From Lingula anatina (taxonomy: Eukaryota; Brachiopoda; Lingulata; Lingulida; Lingulidae), in assembly GCF_001039355.2 (NCBI RefSeq), contig NW_019775469.1, forward strand, positions 1,012,940 through 1,076,939: DNA of 64,000 nucleotides, in the 5' to 3' direction. Below, piece by piece: positions 36,603-48,585 of this stretch. The notes below the pieces were generated by a model. That model saw nothing but the letters and a program-made list of their open reading frames with translations. It ran no database searches and was not told where the DNA came from. Each line of letters begins with the position of its first letter. Position 1 is the stretch's first letter. A program made the translations under genes and the position numbers.

Positions 36603-37300
36603 TGGTATATTGATTATTGACCTGCATAAATATGTTAAAATTCAGACACACCCCGCTTCCATTTAAACTTTTTTCAAAAATAATACGTTATTAGAGACAG
36701 CGGCCCAGTATTTAATTAATTTTTGTCTAAAACTAAAATTTTTAACTTTTTGCGAAATTGGTCTGAAATTATGTATTTGGGCATATATTACAGTACAAAA
36801 TAATGCAATGGTATTTTAAGAAAACAACACAAAAATGAATTCAATGTCGTAATATAAATGAAAAGACTTGGATTTAAATGCCCTTTATCCAGTAACCTTA
36901 TAAAATATGTAAAATAAACATCACGTTTTGTTGGTTTTGAATTGAGCTGCGCTTTTTAAGTGCTTTGTCCTACTTTTTATAGTTTGCTTTGAATTCACTT
37001 CTCTATGCCCTTATATAGTGTTCTAAACATTCATATTTCTTTGTTTTTAAGTGCCATTTCAACTCAGATTGCAAAAGTGTCTAGAACTAAAGCTTTCTGT
37101 TAATACATAGTGCTGTTTTAAAAATTCAAAAATATTTCCCTCTTAACAGCTTGCAATGAAAGAGCAATCAAGTTTTTAAAACTATTCACACCAGCAGAAA
37201 TAAATAAAATTAATTGAAGTATGGATATTTAAAAGCTAAAATGCAATGAAAAATGAATATTTATATTCCAGTAGTCTAGTGAAAAAAATGGTGGTGGTTC

Positions 37301-37606
37301 AATGGCGGATTTAGAAGGGGGTCAGGGGAGTCCTGACCCCCCCCCCCCCCCTTCGGTTTCTGAAAAATATATCACACCAATATTCCCCTCTTGAAATTAG
37401 AATTTTGACTAGCTAAATCATAGTTCTAAACCGTACCAAAGGGCACTGTTTGCTCTCAAGAAAACCAAAAAATTTTCGGGGCCCTTCAGCAGGCCCCAAA
37501 CCCCAATGCCCCACACCAAAGGGGCGATTGTCGGCTTTGCATCCGAGGTCTGTCGTTCCGGACCCCCCCCCCCCCCCCCCTTAAAATAATCCCGGATCCG
37601 CCCCTG
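37301..37606 (+). mobile_element. GGCGGAT-family MITE, copy 2 (most complete)
   Basis: Left end ATGGCGGATTTAGAAGGGGG and right end CGGATCCGCCCCTG are inverted repeats (right end inverted: CAGGGGCGGATCCG). Shared internal blocks include TTCGGTTTCTGAAAAA, CACCAATATTCCCCTCTTGA and CATAGTTCTAAACCGTACCA. GGGGCGGATC ends are characteristic of hAT-type non-autonomous elements. Poly-C tracts inside vary between copies. Confidence 0.78.
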
Positions 37607-38824
37607 TTAACAGTCCTGATTGGTAAATAAGTCAGTCGACAAAATAAATAATGAGACCAAGCGTGTCTTTTCGTAGTCATACTAGAACCTACCAAACTGT
37701 ATTTGGTCCTTGTTACATGTACTCATTCATATGAACCTCGACGCTATATCAAGGGCCTGACCACATGAAAGACCCGTCGAAAACCTGGTTCAAGTTATAT
37801 ATACTGACAGTCAATGAAAACACATCAGAAAACTTTCTTCTATTTTTTTTTTTTTTTTTTTTTTTACCGAGAATCGATTCCAACCATTTAAACGAGTACA
37901 AATGCACTTGTTTGGTCATAAGGGAGTGGGCTGACCACTAGGATGTTTAAAATTTTCGCTTCAGCTATTTAAGGTAGTCACCAAATCCACATGTGACACA
38001 TGACAAGAAAGTTCAGTGATGCCACGTCTGACACTGAAAGAGTGACTGCGGGCCCTGGGGATGCTGGAGGATGGGCGGAACCAAAGAGATTTGATTACGT
38101 GACCTTGCATTTTCATGATCATTTCTGACCTTTATTTCACCTTGTGTAACTGAATAATGGGTCATATTTCACACGTAAACTGTTATTTTCTTAATGTGCC
38201 AAAGGAACAAATATATTATTTGATAAATAAATGATGCGTTTTCATTGACTCTCAGTATATAGACTATGGGATATTCAAAATGTTATGATTCATACACTAT
38301 TGACGACTCGCGTCTTTGTTCGCGTTAAAAACTTAGCTAGCTTCTGATTCCATGAATGGCGAACGTGGGTCTGATGCTGAAAATTTCAGCAGGCCAATTC
38401 CCATAACTGAGCAAAACGTATCGTAGCAATGCAGTAGACCTTATCGATTTTTTTTTTTTTTGGAAGGGGTGTGTGTGTGTAAAGAAAGACACTCATTGCT
38501 CATTGCTGATTTTTCAGAATAATTTTTACATAGGAAAAACAGGTGTATAACAGGAATGGAAGTCCTAGGAATGGAAGTCCGGTCTCCCATCTGATTAGTA
38601 CAGGTTAGGGTTAATTGGAGTATTGGGGTTAGTATATGGACGCACGTCAACTGTACAAAGTAATGGTTCCTGGATGACTCCCATTCCTGTTACACCTAGG
38701 CTACACGTGTAGTAGGCCCAGTTAGACACTTTTGGCCTTGTAGAGTATCATATTTGACATCGAATATTTGCACGACTTTGAGCATATGAAGGTATCACCA
38801 CCTGGTTTATTGAACATTCGTGTT

Positions 38825-39955
38825 ACCCCCGTCACACTTAATTGGAATCAGCAGGAATCAAGAAGAAAGAGGCTGAATGAAGAATTTTAAAAATTCGCAC
38901 CACATTCGGGAAAAAAGTTTAAATTGACCTTAATTATTGTAAGAGTACCGTTGGAATACTCAGAATGCGCTTGAATTCGCCTGGAATGATAAGTGCACTT
39001 TCGGCTGTTTTAGCTCTCAAATGCAGTTCGAATGGAAAATGGAAAACTAGGAATATCTATAATGCTGTCAGAAGGCAGTCAGAATATTTATAGTAAACTT
39101 TGAATGGCGTACTAGTGTAGTTCGATTGCTGGAAAAATTAATTTTTCAGCTCATCCGAGGCACATTCGAAACATTCTGGCGGGATTTTATACCCCCGTCA
39201 CACTAGAGGCGGAATGACTAAGAATGGCGTCGCAAATACAATTCTTAGTGCATACCAGGTTATTCGAAGAGCATTCTAAAAATTCTGAGTTCATTGTAAA
39301 TATTTTTAGCCATTCTTGTGGCCGGCTTGAATGTTTTTGTCATGTCAAAAACTTTCGAAGTGCATTCCAACATTCGCAATATCCCTACAGTATTCCAACT
39401 ACATTCGAGCTGCATTTGAGAGGTAATATACCTGGAATGTGCAAGAATCATTCCAGGCGGGTTCGATGTGCATTCTTAGTATTCCAGAGGCATACTTACA
39501 AAGCCGTAATATTTTATGACAATTTTAATTAATTTTAATTTTCCTCCCGAATATGGCACGAATTTCTAAATTTAGTAATTCCGGCTGGTTCTGCTTCATT
39601 CCTACTGATTTCGAATAAGTGTGACGGGGGCTTTAAGTCACTTGCCATTTCGAATCTTCCTCTAATGTTATCAGAATGTTTATAATGCTGTCGGAATGCC
39701 GTGAGAACATTTAGAATGCAGTCATAGTGCAGTTAGAATACTGTTCAAATGCCATTCGATAATTTTCCACTTGGAATGCATTTCGAAAGTTTTTAACATG
39801 AGAAAAACATTCGGGATGCCACAAGAATGGGTAAAATATTTGGAATGCATTCGGAATTTTAAGAATGCTCTTCGAATATCCAGGAAAGCACAAAGAATTG
39901 TATTTCCGACGGCATTCTTGCTCATTCCGCCTCTAGTTTGACGGGGGTATGTACA
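38825..39955. mobile_element. Three-armed foldback element cluster with ACCCCCGTCACAC ends
   Basis: ACCCCCGTCACAC occurs at 38825 and 39191, and inverted (GTGTGACGGGGG, and TTTGACGGGGGTAT) ending near 39630 and 39950. The segment 39191-39500 is inverted at 39640-39955 over about 300 bp (for example AATACAATTCTTAGTGC against the inverse of GCACAAAGAATTGTATT). The segment 38825-39000 is inverted at 39440-39636. So two long-armed palindromic elements overlap or share a middle arm. Dozens of GAATGC/GCATTC words fill the arms. No transposase frame is visible. Confidence 0.82.
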
Positions 39956-41114
39956 GTTTCGGTAACAGCCTCTCACATAAAATGAGCTATACCTGTTGTT
40001 ATTTGCATAACAACAAGTTGGTCATCGCAGTGGGAGCTGTCTTCCCGAATGCTCACTTGGCAGTTAGACAAAGTCGCGTGTAGACGCAACAGTATGTGTG
40101 GAGCAGTCAGAAGGTAGAGCTTTTATAAGGCGTGGAAGCAAATATATTGTTTGTAAGTATCACTATTTCTTCATCAACCACAGCCATTAAATATTAAAGG
40201 CGCAGAAGAATGAGAAAAATATTTACGACAAATATTTATGACATGAATCATTTTACTGTATTTCCATTGTTAGGCTACTTGTGTGTCGCTCAGAAATTAT
40301 TGCTTACAGTGCAATGGGACACCAAATGTTCAGGATAAACGGTGCATTCATCTGACTTTTGATGATAACCTAAGTTAGCTTGAAATCCTCTGCACTTTGT
40401 AGCTCTCTGTTTGAACATTTTGTGTTCCCCAGCCTTGACAATTAATTTTGAATATTTTGACCTAATTTAAAGTGTCGTTTGTGTTTAAAAGATGATTTTG
40501 GATGGAGCTTGTCATCGTTCTGAGCTTCTGATCCAACGATTTCGAGTGCTCATTACACATTGATTAACAGATACATATTTTACACAGCCTGTCGTCTCCA
40601 TTGTTCCGTGTGTTGCCCGTCCATTACGCGATTCACTGTATGAAAACTTATATTATATATGTGCAGTATCTGTATCTGTATCTGTTCATGTACGTCTAGA
40701 GAAACCAGTACTGGTATGAAGTATATTTGTTATAATTTTCGAAGAGAATTTGTAAATGATCTCTTTCTCTGAAATGCGTCATTATGTACATGTACTGCAA
40801 CAGTGTTATAACTTTTAATATCAAGAGGAATATATTAACGGTCGTAGCAATAAGCTCACCCACCCTGCAAATGAAACGGACTGTCCCATCAATGTTACTT
40901 TTTAACAAGAGGCCTCAAATAGTTATATCATTAACTAATTTCAGATCATAATTTTGGTTTTACGCTAGCTGAACCTGAACATCAGACTAGTTAATAAACG
41001 TGCACGCCATTCCATTTATTTTGCCTTCTGCCCCGTGATATTTCTTGCATTATTAGAATTTAAAGAGCCTGTCTGTTTAGTTCAAACTTGTAAACATTAT
41101 TTTATCTTTTCAGG

Positions 41115-41238
41115 AGCTCAACCAGATTCTGCACAGCATCCACCTGATAGCAGCCTATGAAGTCTAGCCTTTGTTTCACACACAGGAACCCACGCTCCTT
41201 CGTACCTAAACATCTCTTATATAAAAACTCAATAATAA
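41115..41238 (+). other. Candidate 3' terminal exon of an unidentified transcript
   Basis: Acceptor TTATCTTTTCAG is followed by GAGCTCAACCAGATTCTGCA. In one frame this reads ELNQILHSIHLIAAYEV and then stops; in another it reads AQPDSAQHPPDSSL and stops. An AATAAA at about 41233 closes the segment. It looks like a last exon, but no upstream exon could be joined to it with confidence. Confidence 0.3.
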
Positions 41239-41907
41239 AAAAAACTTTTGAAATTTGGTGTTTTATTTTTCACTTTGTTATGAAATTATTATGATAAGAA
41301 TAGTAGTAATCAATAGAAAGCGAGTTATTCTTAGTGTTTGAGACTTTAAAATTCAATCTGAACTATTAATAATGTCAATGTTTTTGTGGTTGACGGTTTT
41401 CTGTGGTACCTAAATCTTAAACAGTTATAAAATGACCAGTATTTTCTTTTAAAAAAAACCCTGCAAGCTGATTTAGCGCACTGAAATAAAATTTCTTAAA
41501 TGGTTTCCAACAACTTACATTTTATATTTAAAATTTATTTATATTTACAGTCCTGGTTATTAAAAAATTAAAAAATTCACATGAGATTTTTGCCGTATAG
41601 CATATGGAACTAATTCGTTTGGATATAATTTTCCTATATTTTCTCATATAGGGAGGGTCCCATTTTGACGGGTTTTGGCTTTTGCTATCATGGATTGTTT
41701 AAATTTGGCGGCCTACTCTTAGTATAAATACTTAATTTGAAATTAGAACGTAATAATGAAAAGGTGGGATGATTCGGATGTAAGCTAAAATCAAGTAAGT
41801 TTTAATAAATGAATATGACTGAAATTGGCCAAAAATTTGATTTCTGAGGGTGTAACAGAACAATTTCTTCACTTCCTGTTCTCTGAACCAAATTGGGATA
41901 ATTACAG

Positions 41908-42375
41908 GACTCGCCACACCTGTCACCCCCCCTTTTATGCAATGGACTCGTCCCACCTGNNNNNNNNNNNNNNNNNNNNNNNNNNNNNNNNNNNNNNNNN
42001 NNNNNNNNNNNNNNNNNNNNNNNNNNNNNNNNNNNNNNNNNNNNNNNNNNNNNNNNNNNNNNNNNNNNNNNNNNNNNNNNNNNNNNNNNNNNNNNNNNNN
42101 NNNNNNNNNNNNNNNNNNNNNNNNNNNNNNNNNNNNNNNNNNNNNNNNNNNNNNNNNNNNNNNNNNNNNNNNNNNNNNNNNNNNNNNNNNNNNNNNNNNN
42201 NNNNNNNNCCCTTCTATGACAATGGACTCGCCCCACCTGTCACCCCTTCTATGACAATGGACTCGCCCCACCTGTCACCCCTTCTATGACAATGGACTCG
42301 CCCCACCTGTCACCCCTCTTATGAAATGGACTCCCCCCACCTGTCACCCCTCTTATGGAATGGACTTCCCAACTT
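41908..42375. repeat. 35-bp minisatellite spanning an assembly gap
   Basis: Units of CCCTTCTATGACAATGGACT followed by CGCCCCACCTGTCAC repeat every 35 bp from 42209, with degenerate units at about 42315 and 42350. The same unit is seen left of the 249-N gap (41960-42208), so the gap lies inside the array and its true size is unknown. Spacers are not unique, so it is not a CRISPR. The X-containing open frames across it are meaningless. Confidence 0.93.
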
Positions 42376-42379
42376 GTCT

Positions 42380-43540
42380 TTCAAATGACTGTGGTGTACT
42401 ATTCAACCTTACTTGCTTCTGACAAGTTTTGCCCGCTAAACCTTTCACTACTCCTGTGTTAGCGGACCTTGTTAGGAATTTATTAGAATGAATTATCTAA
42501 AATGAAGTTAAAACAATTCATTAATTCATGACAAACGCCAATCAACTATCAGGATTACTTGAAAACACTTTCTTAATAATTTTGATAAATGTTATTACAT
42601 AATTGAAGTCTATTTTAAAGGTTTTTTTAGGCTTTTCATCATGTCGGTAATTTCGGGTAGGTAACGACTGCCACATTTCAGAAGGAAAAACTAACATCAG
42701 CTACATTTATTTTTAACAGGTTTTGTCAATTTTAAGGTCTGGATTTTGGGAAAGATAAATAGTTTTGTTGGATATATAGACATACAAAATATGACTTTGG
42801 AGCAATTTCAAACGCGGATAGTACAATGTATATCTTAAGGTACCCTGTATAAGTACATGTAAGGCAGTGAAGGAAGTAAATGCGCTATTGATATGTAACA
42901 CAAAGGCAGAGTTGTGTGACATTGACCTTAACGACGTTAATTGAACGTCGTCACGAAACAATGTCAACCTTTCTGTGGCCTTGTCAAGACGACGTTCAAA
43001 GAAGCAGGCAAATGTTAAAAATTCAAGCTCTTTGCAGTAATTTGGTATTTCCCCGTGCGGAGAACAGTGAATGAGAGAGCATTAGCTGCCAGCTGTAGTC
43101 CGAAATTTAGTCTAAACTTTTAGCACAAAACTTTGGTCTGTTTCGATACAAGAATTGGATGAAAACCACAGGAGCTCAGACATCACATAGTAGTCTGAAA
43201 CATAAGCAAATGATGCCTAGCCTGTTAGAAAACGGACTAACATTTCATTTAACTGGATTACTGATTGATCACGAGCCAAAGTAGACTAAAATTTGGTCTA
43301 AAAATTTTAACCGATTTCCAGGCCTTCATTAATTCTTTTTGTTTAGGCCCGACTTAACTTCAGTCAACGAAAGCCTTGCAAGATTGAAATCTCCTTCATG
43401 CATCTTGCGTTAGCATGACATTGTACTATATGATGGTATCTTGATCATATTAAGGGTGTATTTAATGCACAGGGAGGCATTTAAGGGGAAATGTATATCA
43501 GCAAATGACTTTACACCTTGAGTTTCAGATGCACTACCCT
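42380..43540. other. No feature seen
   Basis: Unique-looking AT-rich DNA. No supported exon, repeat or RNA gene was recognised in this stretch. Confidence 0.4.
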
Positions 43541-43544
43541 GTAC

Positions 43545-43845
43545 CAGTAGCGGATTTTGGGGGGAGTCAGGGGGGTCCTTACCCCCTTCGGTTTCTGAAA
43601 AAAAATTACACACCAATATTCCCCTCTTGAAATAACAATTTTGAATATAGCTGAATCATAGTTCTAAACCGTACCAAATGTCACCGTTTGCCCCCCCCCC
43701 CCAAAAAAAAAATAATAAAATAAAATAAAATTGGTGGCCCTTGGGGTGGGGGGGGGGGGCGAACCCCACGTCAAGGGGGAAGGTCGGCTTCGCATCCCAG
43801 GCCTGTCATTCCTAAAAAACGGACCCCTTCAAATAATCTTGTAAC
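43545..43845 (+). mobile_element. GGCGGAT-family MITE, copy 3
   Basis: Begins CAGTAGCGGATTTTGGGGGG and follows copy 2 block by block: TTCGGTTTCTGAAAA, ACACCAATATTCCCCTCTTG, CATAGTTCTAAACCGTACCA, GGTCGGCTTCGCATCCCAGG and CCTGTCATTCC. It has expanded poly-C/A and poly-G tracts inside and a degraded right end. Confidence 0.75.
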
Positions 43846-45299
43846 AGTATAAAGTATCCAGTAGTCTATCAATTAACAATGAGGCATGCGAGTTCTCTGT
43901 AGAAACGGGGAATTCGAAGGTGCTTAATATCTTGACATTTAAAATAATTAATTTTTTTAGGTGGGAGTGTAAACTGCAAGTTTATTCTAAAGAAGTTGAA
44001 GGCTGTCGGTGCACCCCATAAGAGCTTGAAAAAAGGGAAAAAACAATATAAAAATGTACATGTTTTTTTCTTTGCGTGGCATGCATACAACACACATTTT
44101 CAATATTAGGCTGAGATCGTCGCCCCCCCCCCCCCTCTCGAGTCTACACAAATTGCTTTCAGTTTTTAAGAATTTAATATAGGACCTATTTGGTTTAAAG
44201 ATACATTTTAGATCCTGAATTAAATGTCCCCTTGCTACTAGAACCGGTTCTTATGTAAACTACAGCTAAAAGTTTACATTTTAATTGGTATAATAATCCC
44301 GCGGCAATAAATTGATCAAATATTTCACCGATACGCTAGCAGCTACACAAAAGACGCCATAAATGTCAGCATTTATAAAACATTGATAAGATTTATGCAG
44401 ACTAGCAAGTTTATCATATATCCTGATAGCCCGGGCTTGATGATTTTTTTTTTCCTTCGGATTTCTCCTAAGTACTTTTGGACGTCTCCAAAAGGTGACA
44501 TATTGCCTTGTTCTATTTTGTCATGAGTCACTATCGGGGGAGTGCAGAAAGAAAAAAAAAAAGAAAGTGAATTAATTACGGTCTTTATGTGATGAATACG
44601 ATATTACTATGTTTAACTACAACGGTGTATTAAAAAATATTACAATCTATTTTACTTAGGCTCTTGTATTGATCTATTTTGGCTACGAGATCAAGAAATG
44701 CCGCTTATTTAGTGTCAAACATAATTTACTATACCGTCCGGCTCTCCCCAAAACTCGCGGACCTACGTCAATTTCACTACCACCTGTTTTGGAAAGGAAA
44801 GAGTCATTTTAACTCGTCTTACCTGGAAGTTAGGGACATGGACCCATGATTTACAGCTTATACATGACTTTATCGGACCTGTAACTGTGAATGTACCGTA
44901 TTTTCAGTTTAGGTGAGTAAAATGTAGCTTGTACGGCAGGGGCAATTCAACCGCTATCTTGTATCGCATAAAATCTGCGTTCACGGTTCGCGGCACGTCG
45001 ATGTAAACGTGGTGAAATACAAGTTCACTACAGAAACCCCAAACATGACTCGCCCCTTGTTGTAAGTAGCCTAACATGGAGCGCTTCGTGACACCCTAAG
45101 TTGGCAAATTGAGGCATATTATTAAGCCTTTCTGACTATATATAGTCTGTGTCCCTGTTTGTCATGTAAACTACTGTACTGGGGATATTCCTTACTTTGC
45201 ATGACTTTTGATGTTGTTATATTGTTCGCCGGTTGGCCTACTAGTGTCAGGTAAGAACATAACATTATTGTAGGAAGAGAAATCATTCCGTTCATGTGA

Positions 45300-46090
45300 C
45301 GGTGAGAGTACTGTATGCCCGGAATAACCACCCTGAGTTTCAGAGGGATATGGTGATGACATGGCTGTAATCGTGCAAACTCCCATTCACCCTGGGTTTA
45401 AGGGCAGAGACAGGTAGGGTACATTGTACTTCCCTTCACCCAGAAAACTTTATCTGTTGCCTTGAGTTTCAGGGTACTGATGCTGACCTCCGTTCAAAGA
45501 TTTTTTGCATTAGTTTCATGAGGACAGTGAGAGTACAGTATGTCCCAGAAGAAACACCCTGAGTTTGAGAGTGATGGTCATGGTGTTTATATGCACTCCC
45601 CATCACCCCGAGTTTGAAGACACAGAGTTACCTCATACACTGATGGTGGCTTCCATTCATTTTTTTACTTTAAGTTAATCGTCATCATGAGAGTGGAAAG
45701 TCACAGTGTGGTACCCAGGGTGGAAAAAAATATCTTCAGAAGTGAAGAACTTGCATACTTAATTGTTTCTTTGATAACGGCTGCCCCCTGTCCACCCCCT
45801 ACCCCAAAAAAGTAAAAATTATAATTAACAAAAACTACTGAGATAAATATTTAGATTGATTGTAAATAGTATCTTTTCTGTCATATCATATAGTCATGCA
45901 GCAAATCAAAGTAGCTTTATACAAAGTCAAATTTATATATCAGTGATAAAGTACATATATCACCAGCATGTTTTAGGACCTGGCGTATTAGCTGTGTATC
46001 ACCCTGAGTTTTACGGATATGACAGTGACACTCTTTTCTCCAATACCTTCCTAAATCATTTCATTGAAACAATGAAACTCAGGGTGTAAA
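45300..46090. repeat. CACCCTGAGTTT repeat cluster with 226-bp tandem unit
   Basis: The motif CACCCTGAGTTT, exact or near, recurs at 45329, 45385, 45555, 45603 and 46000, and inverted as GAAACTCAGGGTG at 46074. A longer unit starting GAGAGTACTGTATG (45304) is repeated from 45530 as GAGAGTACAGTATG, with TATGGTGATG-like sequence following the motif in both. The inverted pair near 46000/46086 could be ends of a small foldback element. Confidence 0.68.
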
Positions 46091-46570
46091 GTATGTGCAA
46101 TATATTGTGTGAAAAGTATATGGATATACCAGGTATTATATTCGATTAAGCGGGGTTTGGTTACCTGCAGTTTCCCTCAACATGACCCAAATATTATTGT
46201 TGTTGTTTATTTTATTCTTTTGAACTCAGAGGTTAATATTTAACATGCGGTATGACTGCCAGCAATGTACTGTGCACAGCCCCAAAATACAAAATTTTTA
46301 CCCCAAAGCAACAAAATCATGAATATATAAGTGTTTCTGCTGCAGGATTCACACTTACAGTTTTGCTGGTGGCTCAAAATAATTAGTACTGGAGGGAATT
46401 TTCATTTTGTGTGGAGCCTTTTTTGCCTGTATGGTATGTTATGTGCAGCTCTATATGCTGCTGCATGACTTCATAATATCACTTCCATGTGAGTCTCAGA
46501 TGTGATCCAGTTAACAAAGTAGAGACACTTAACGTTATCAAGCAAAGTGAATTGTTGATCTTTTCGATAA

Positions 46571-46589
46571 GTGTGTGTGTGTGTGAGTA

Positions 46590-46626
<37 letters not shown>

Positions 46627-46636
46627 AGAGAGAGAC
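46571..46636. repeat. (GT)n(GA)n microsatellite
   Basis: A GT dinucleotide run is followed directly by a GA run, a compound simple repeat. Confidence 0.93.
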
Positions 46637-46639
46637 ATT

Positions 46640-48170
46640 GCTTTCAGAGAATGTCAGCCAGTTGTAAGGATAGGATGTAATTATATTTCTGCATGCAAAC
46701 TATATTAATGTGCATAAATGATACTGTATTCATATTTATATTTATTCTGTATATAATGCAAATCATCTGAGATAGCCAAAAGTTGCGTATCTTTGCATAA
46801 AATCAAGCGATTTTGCAGGATGAATGTGTGCATGGTGAGAAATAATGGCCGACTAGCAAGTGACAGAAAACTGACTGATTTTAGCCAGTTTTTCTTTTTG
46901 TTTCTTTTTGTTTTCTTTTTGTTTTCACTTAAGTTCTGTCAAATTATAGTTTTTTTCTACAGCATTTTTATTTATTTATTTAATTTTTTTTTGGGGGGGA
47001 TGCTTTTGTAATTGCTTTCTGTGGAATATTGTCAGTGTATAGTTTTAGCCTGATTGCTACAGTGTACCTCATGCAAATTATCACATTTTCTATTCTTGTT
47101 CAACATTAGGCAGTGTCAATGTCCTTGTTTTAGGCTATCTGGGGCGATTCCCATTTCACTTCACCAGACGCAGCCTCGTTAAATTTGATCACGTTCAACA
47201 CGAAATCTGATAAAACAGTGCAGAAAAAAATCCCTTGTTCAAATTTGTTTTATTCAATGAATTGCCCAGGATCATGAAAGCCAGCTTTAAAAAGATTCAT
47301 TTATTTTTATTACTTATTTCTTCATTTTTGCAAATTTACTTTCATTTTGAAATCTGAACTGAATAAAAACTTGAACAAAAAACACCACAATTTTCAATAT
47401 TTATTCATTCATTTCATTTCATTTCTGTGTTTTTATTCACTCCACAAACCACCCCTGCAAATTTCCATTGTAGAGTTTATATACTTAAAGAGAAAACTAG
47501 GTAATTTTACTATTTTTACTGTTGGGCAAAGATTGTAGTAAATAAGGATAGAAAATTGCTTGGTTTGTCTTGCTTGTTGTATTGTTCAGCCCACTCTCCC
47601 CCCCCCCCCCCCACACACACACACACACACATGCACACATACACACTTGATCTGCCATTGGTGCTCGATAAACTTATTTTTGTTCAGTAAACTTATTTAT
47701 GTATTTGATATATATACTGAAAGGTTGATATAACCTGATAAAGAAACAATTGGTCCTTGAGTTATCAGCTAGACCAGGAAGTTGCCACTCAGGTGAACGT
47801 GCACTGTGTCAGATTTATTTGTTTAATGAATCGATGAAGCATTTCATATAAAAATCCATGTCATGTAAATATACCGTAATGAATCAAAATAATTATTCTG
47901 AACTGATAACAAAAACTGTTTGTTATTTTAACCTCTTTATGTTGATGAATTATTTATAGTGCCCTGACTTGCTGCTTATGAATGTTTTTTTTTCTTCTTT
48001 TCTTTTATCGCCTAAGAATAACCTTAAGAGAGTGCTGTTGGTGTAGTACGTGCTGCTTATTTAATCAGACTGTTACACTAGTGAAGTATTTATCATAAAA
48101 AAGCAATATACTGGGTATATTTAGTGGCAGTACAACTGCTGTAAAAGCTCTTAAGATAATTTTGTTTTTT
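46640..48170. other. No gene supported
   Basis: AT-rich DNA with T-rich and C/CA-rich simple tracts (about 46890-46990 and 47597-47645). No exon or RNA gene could be supported. Confidence 0.4.
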
Positions 48171-48174
48171 CCAG

Positions 48175-48248
48175 ATTCAACAATATATTGAGCTGCTGGC
48201 AATAACTGAGCACTTGAGTGAGTTAACACAGGGATTGCCCCTGTTCAG
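48175..48248 (+). other. Candidate internal coding exon, gene unknown
   Basis: Acceptor TTTGTTTTTTCCAG precedes and donor GTAAGC follows a 74-nt segment open in one frame only, reading IQQYIELLAITEHLSELTQG and then LPLF. Helical and leucine-rich. The other two frames hit stops. No partner exon of compatible phase (2 nt carried over) was found nearby, so this may be a real exon of a long-intron gene or chance. Confidence 0.33.
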
Positions 48249-48324
48249 GTAAGCAAATATGGCATGATAGTACTTGTATACAAAGAGAGAGAGAGGGAGA
48301 GAGAGAGGTCTCATTTACAACAGA

Positions 48325-48585
48325 TGATACTCGTATCTACTCTTTGAGAATCAAATATGGCGGACCCTGCATGAAAGCAAGACCCCCTAGTCCCTTAATG
48401 GTCTTCCCGCCTCCACATGCACCTTCCCTGCAGGGGCCGAGCAATTAAACCTCGAAGGTGAAATTTAATCTGTGTTGAGGTGGGGAGACCATTAAAGGAT
48501 TAGGTCATCTTGCTTTCATGGATTTGCCATATTTGATCCGTGGACCAGTATATCCAAGGATCCCCTGTTTTGAATACAACCAGAG
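48325..48585. mobile_element. Palindromic MITE with ATCAAATATGGCG arm, copy 2
   Basis: GAATCAAATATGGCGGACC, then GCATGAAAGCAAGA, then CCCTTAATGGTC at the left are inverted as GACCATTAAAGGATTAGG, CTTGCTTTCATG and GCCATATTTGATC at the right. The outer right end GATCCGTGGACC, then TGTTTTGAATAC, matches the element at 23.1 kb, so both belong to one family. Confidence 0.78.

Noticed and set aside
36451-36651. Minus-strand frame with repeated YLFI units
   Set aside because: Translation of the TAAA microsatellite and poly-C run.
39224-39532. 102-codon open frame inside the foldback cluster, and its minus-strand partners
   Set aside because: The arms are inverted repeats rich in GAATGC/GCATTC, which keeps frames open on both strands; no transposase motifs are visible.
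40030-40152. Possible promoter (CTTTTATAAGG) and first exon with donor GTAAGT
   Set aside because: The donor lies where transcription would only just start from that TATA-like site, so the two signals do not fit together.
41732-42289. Long open frames through 41.7-42.3 kb on both strands
   Set aside because: Most of their length is the N gap read as X; the rest is the 35-bp minisatellite.
42209-42375. Regularly spaced repeats that might suggest a CRISPR array
   Set aside because: Units are contiguous 35-bp tandem repeats without unique spacers, in a eukaryotic genome.
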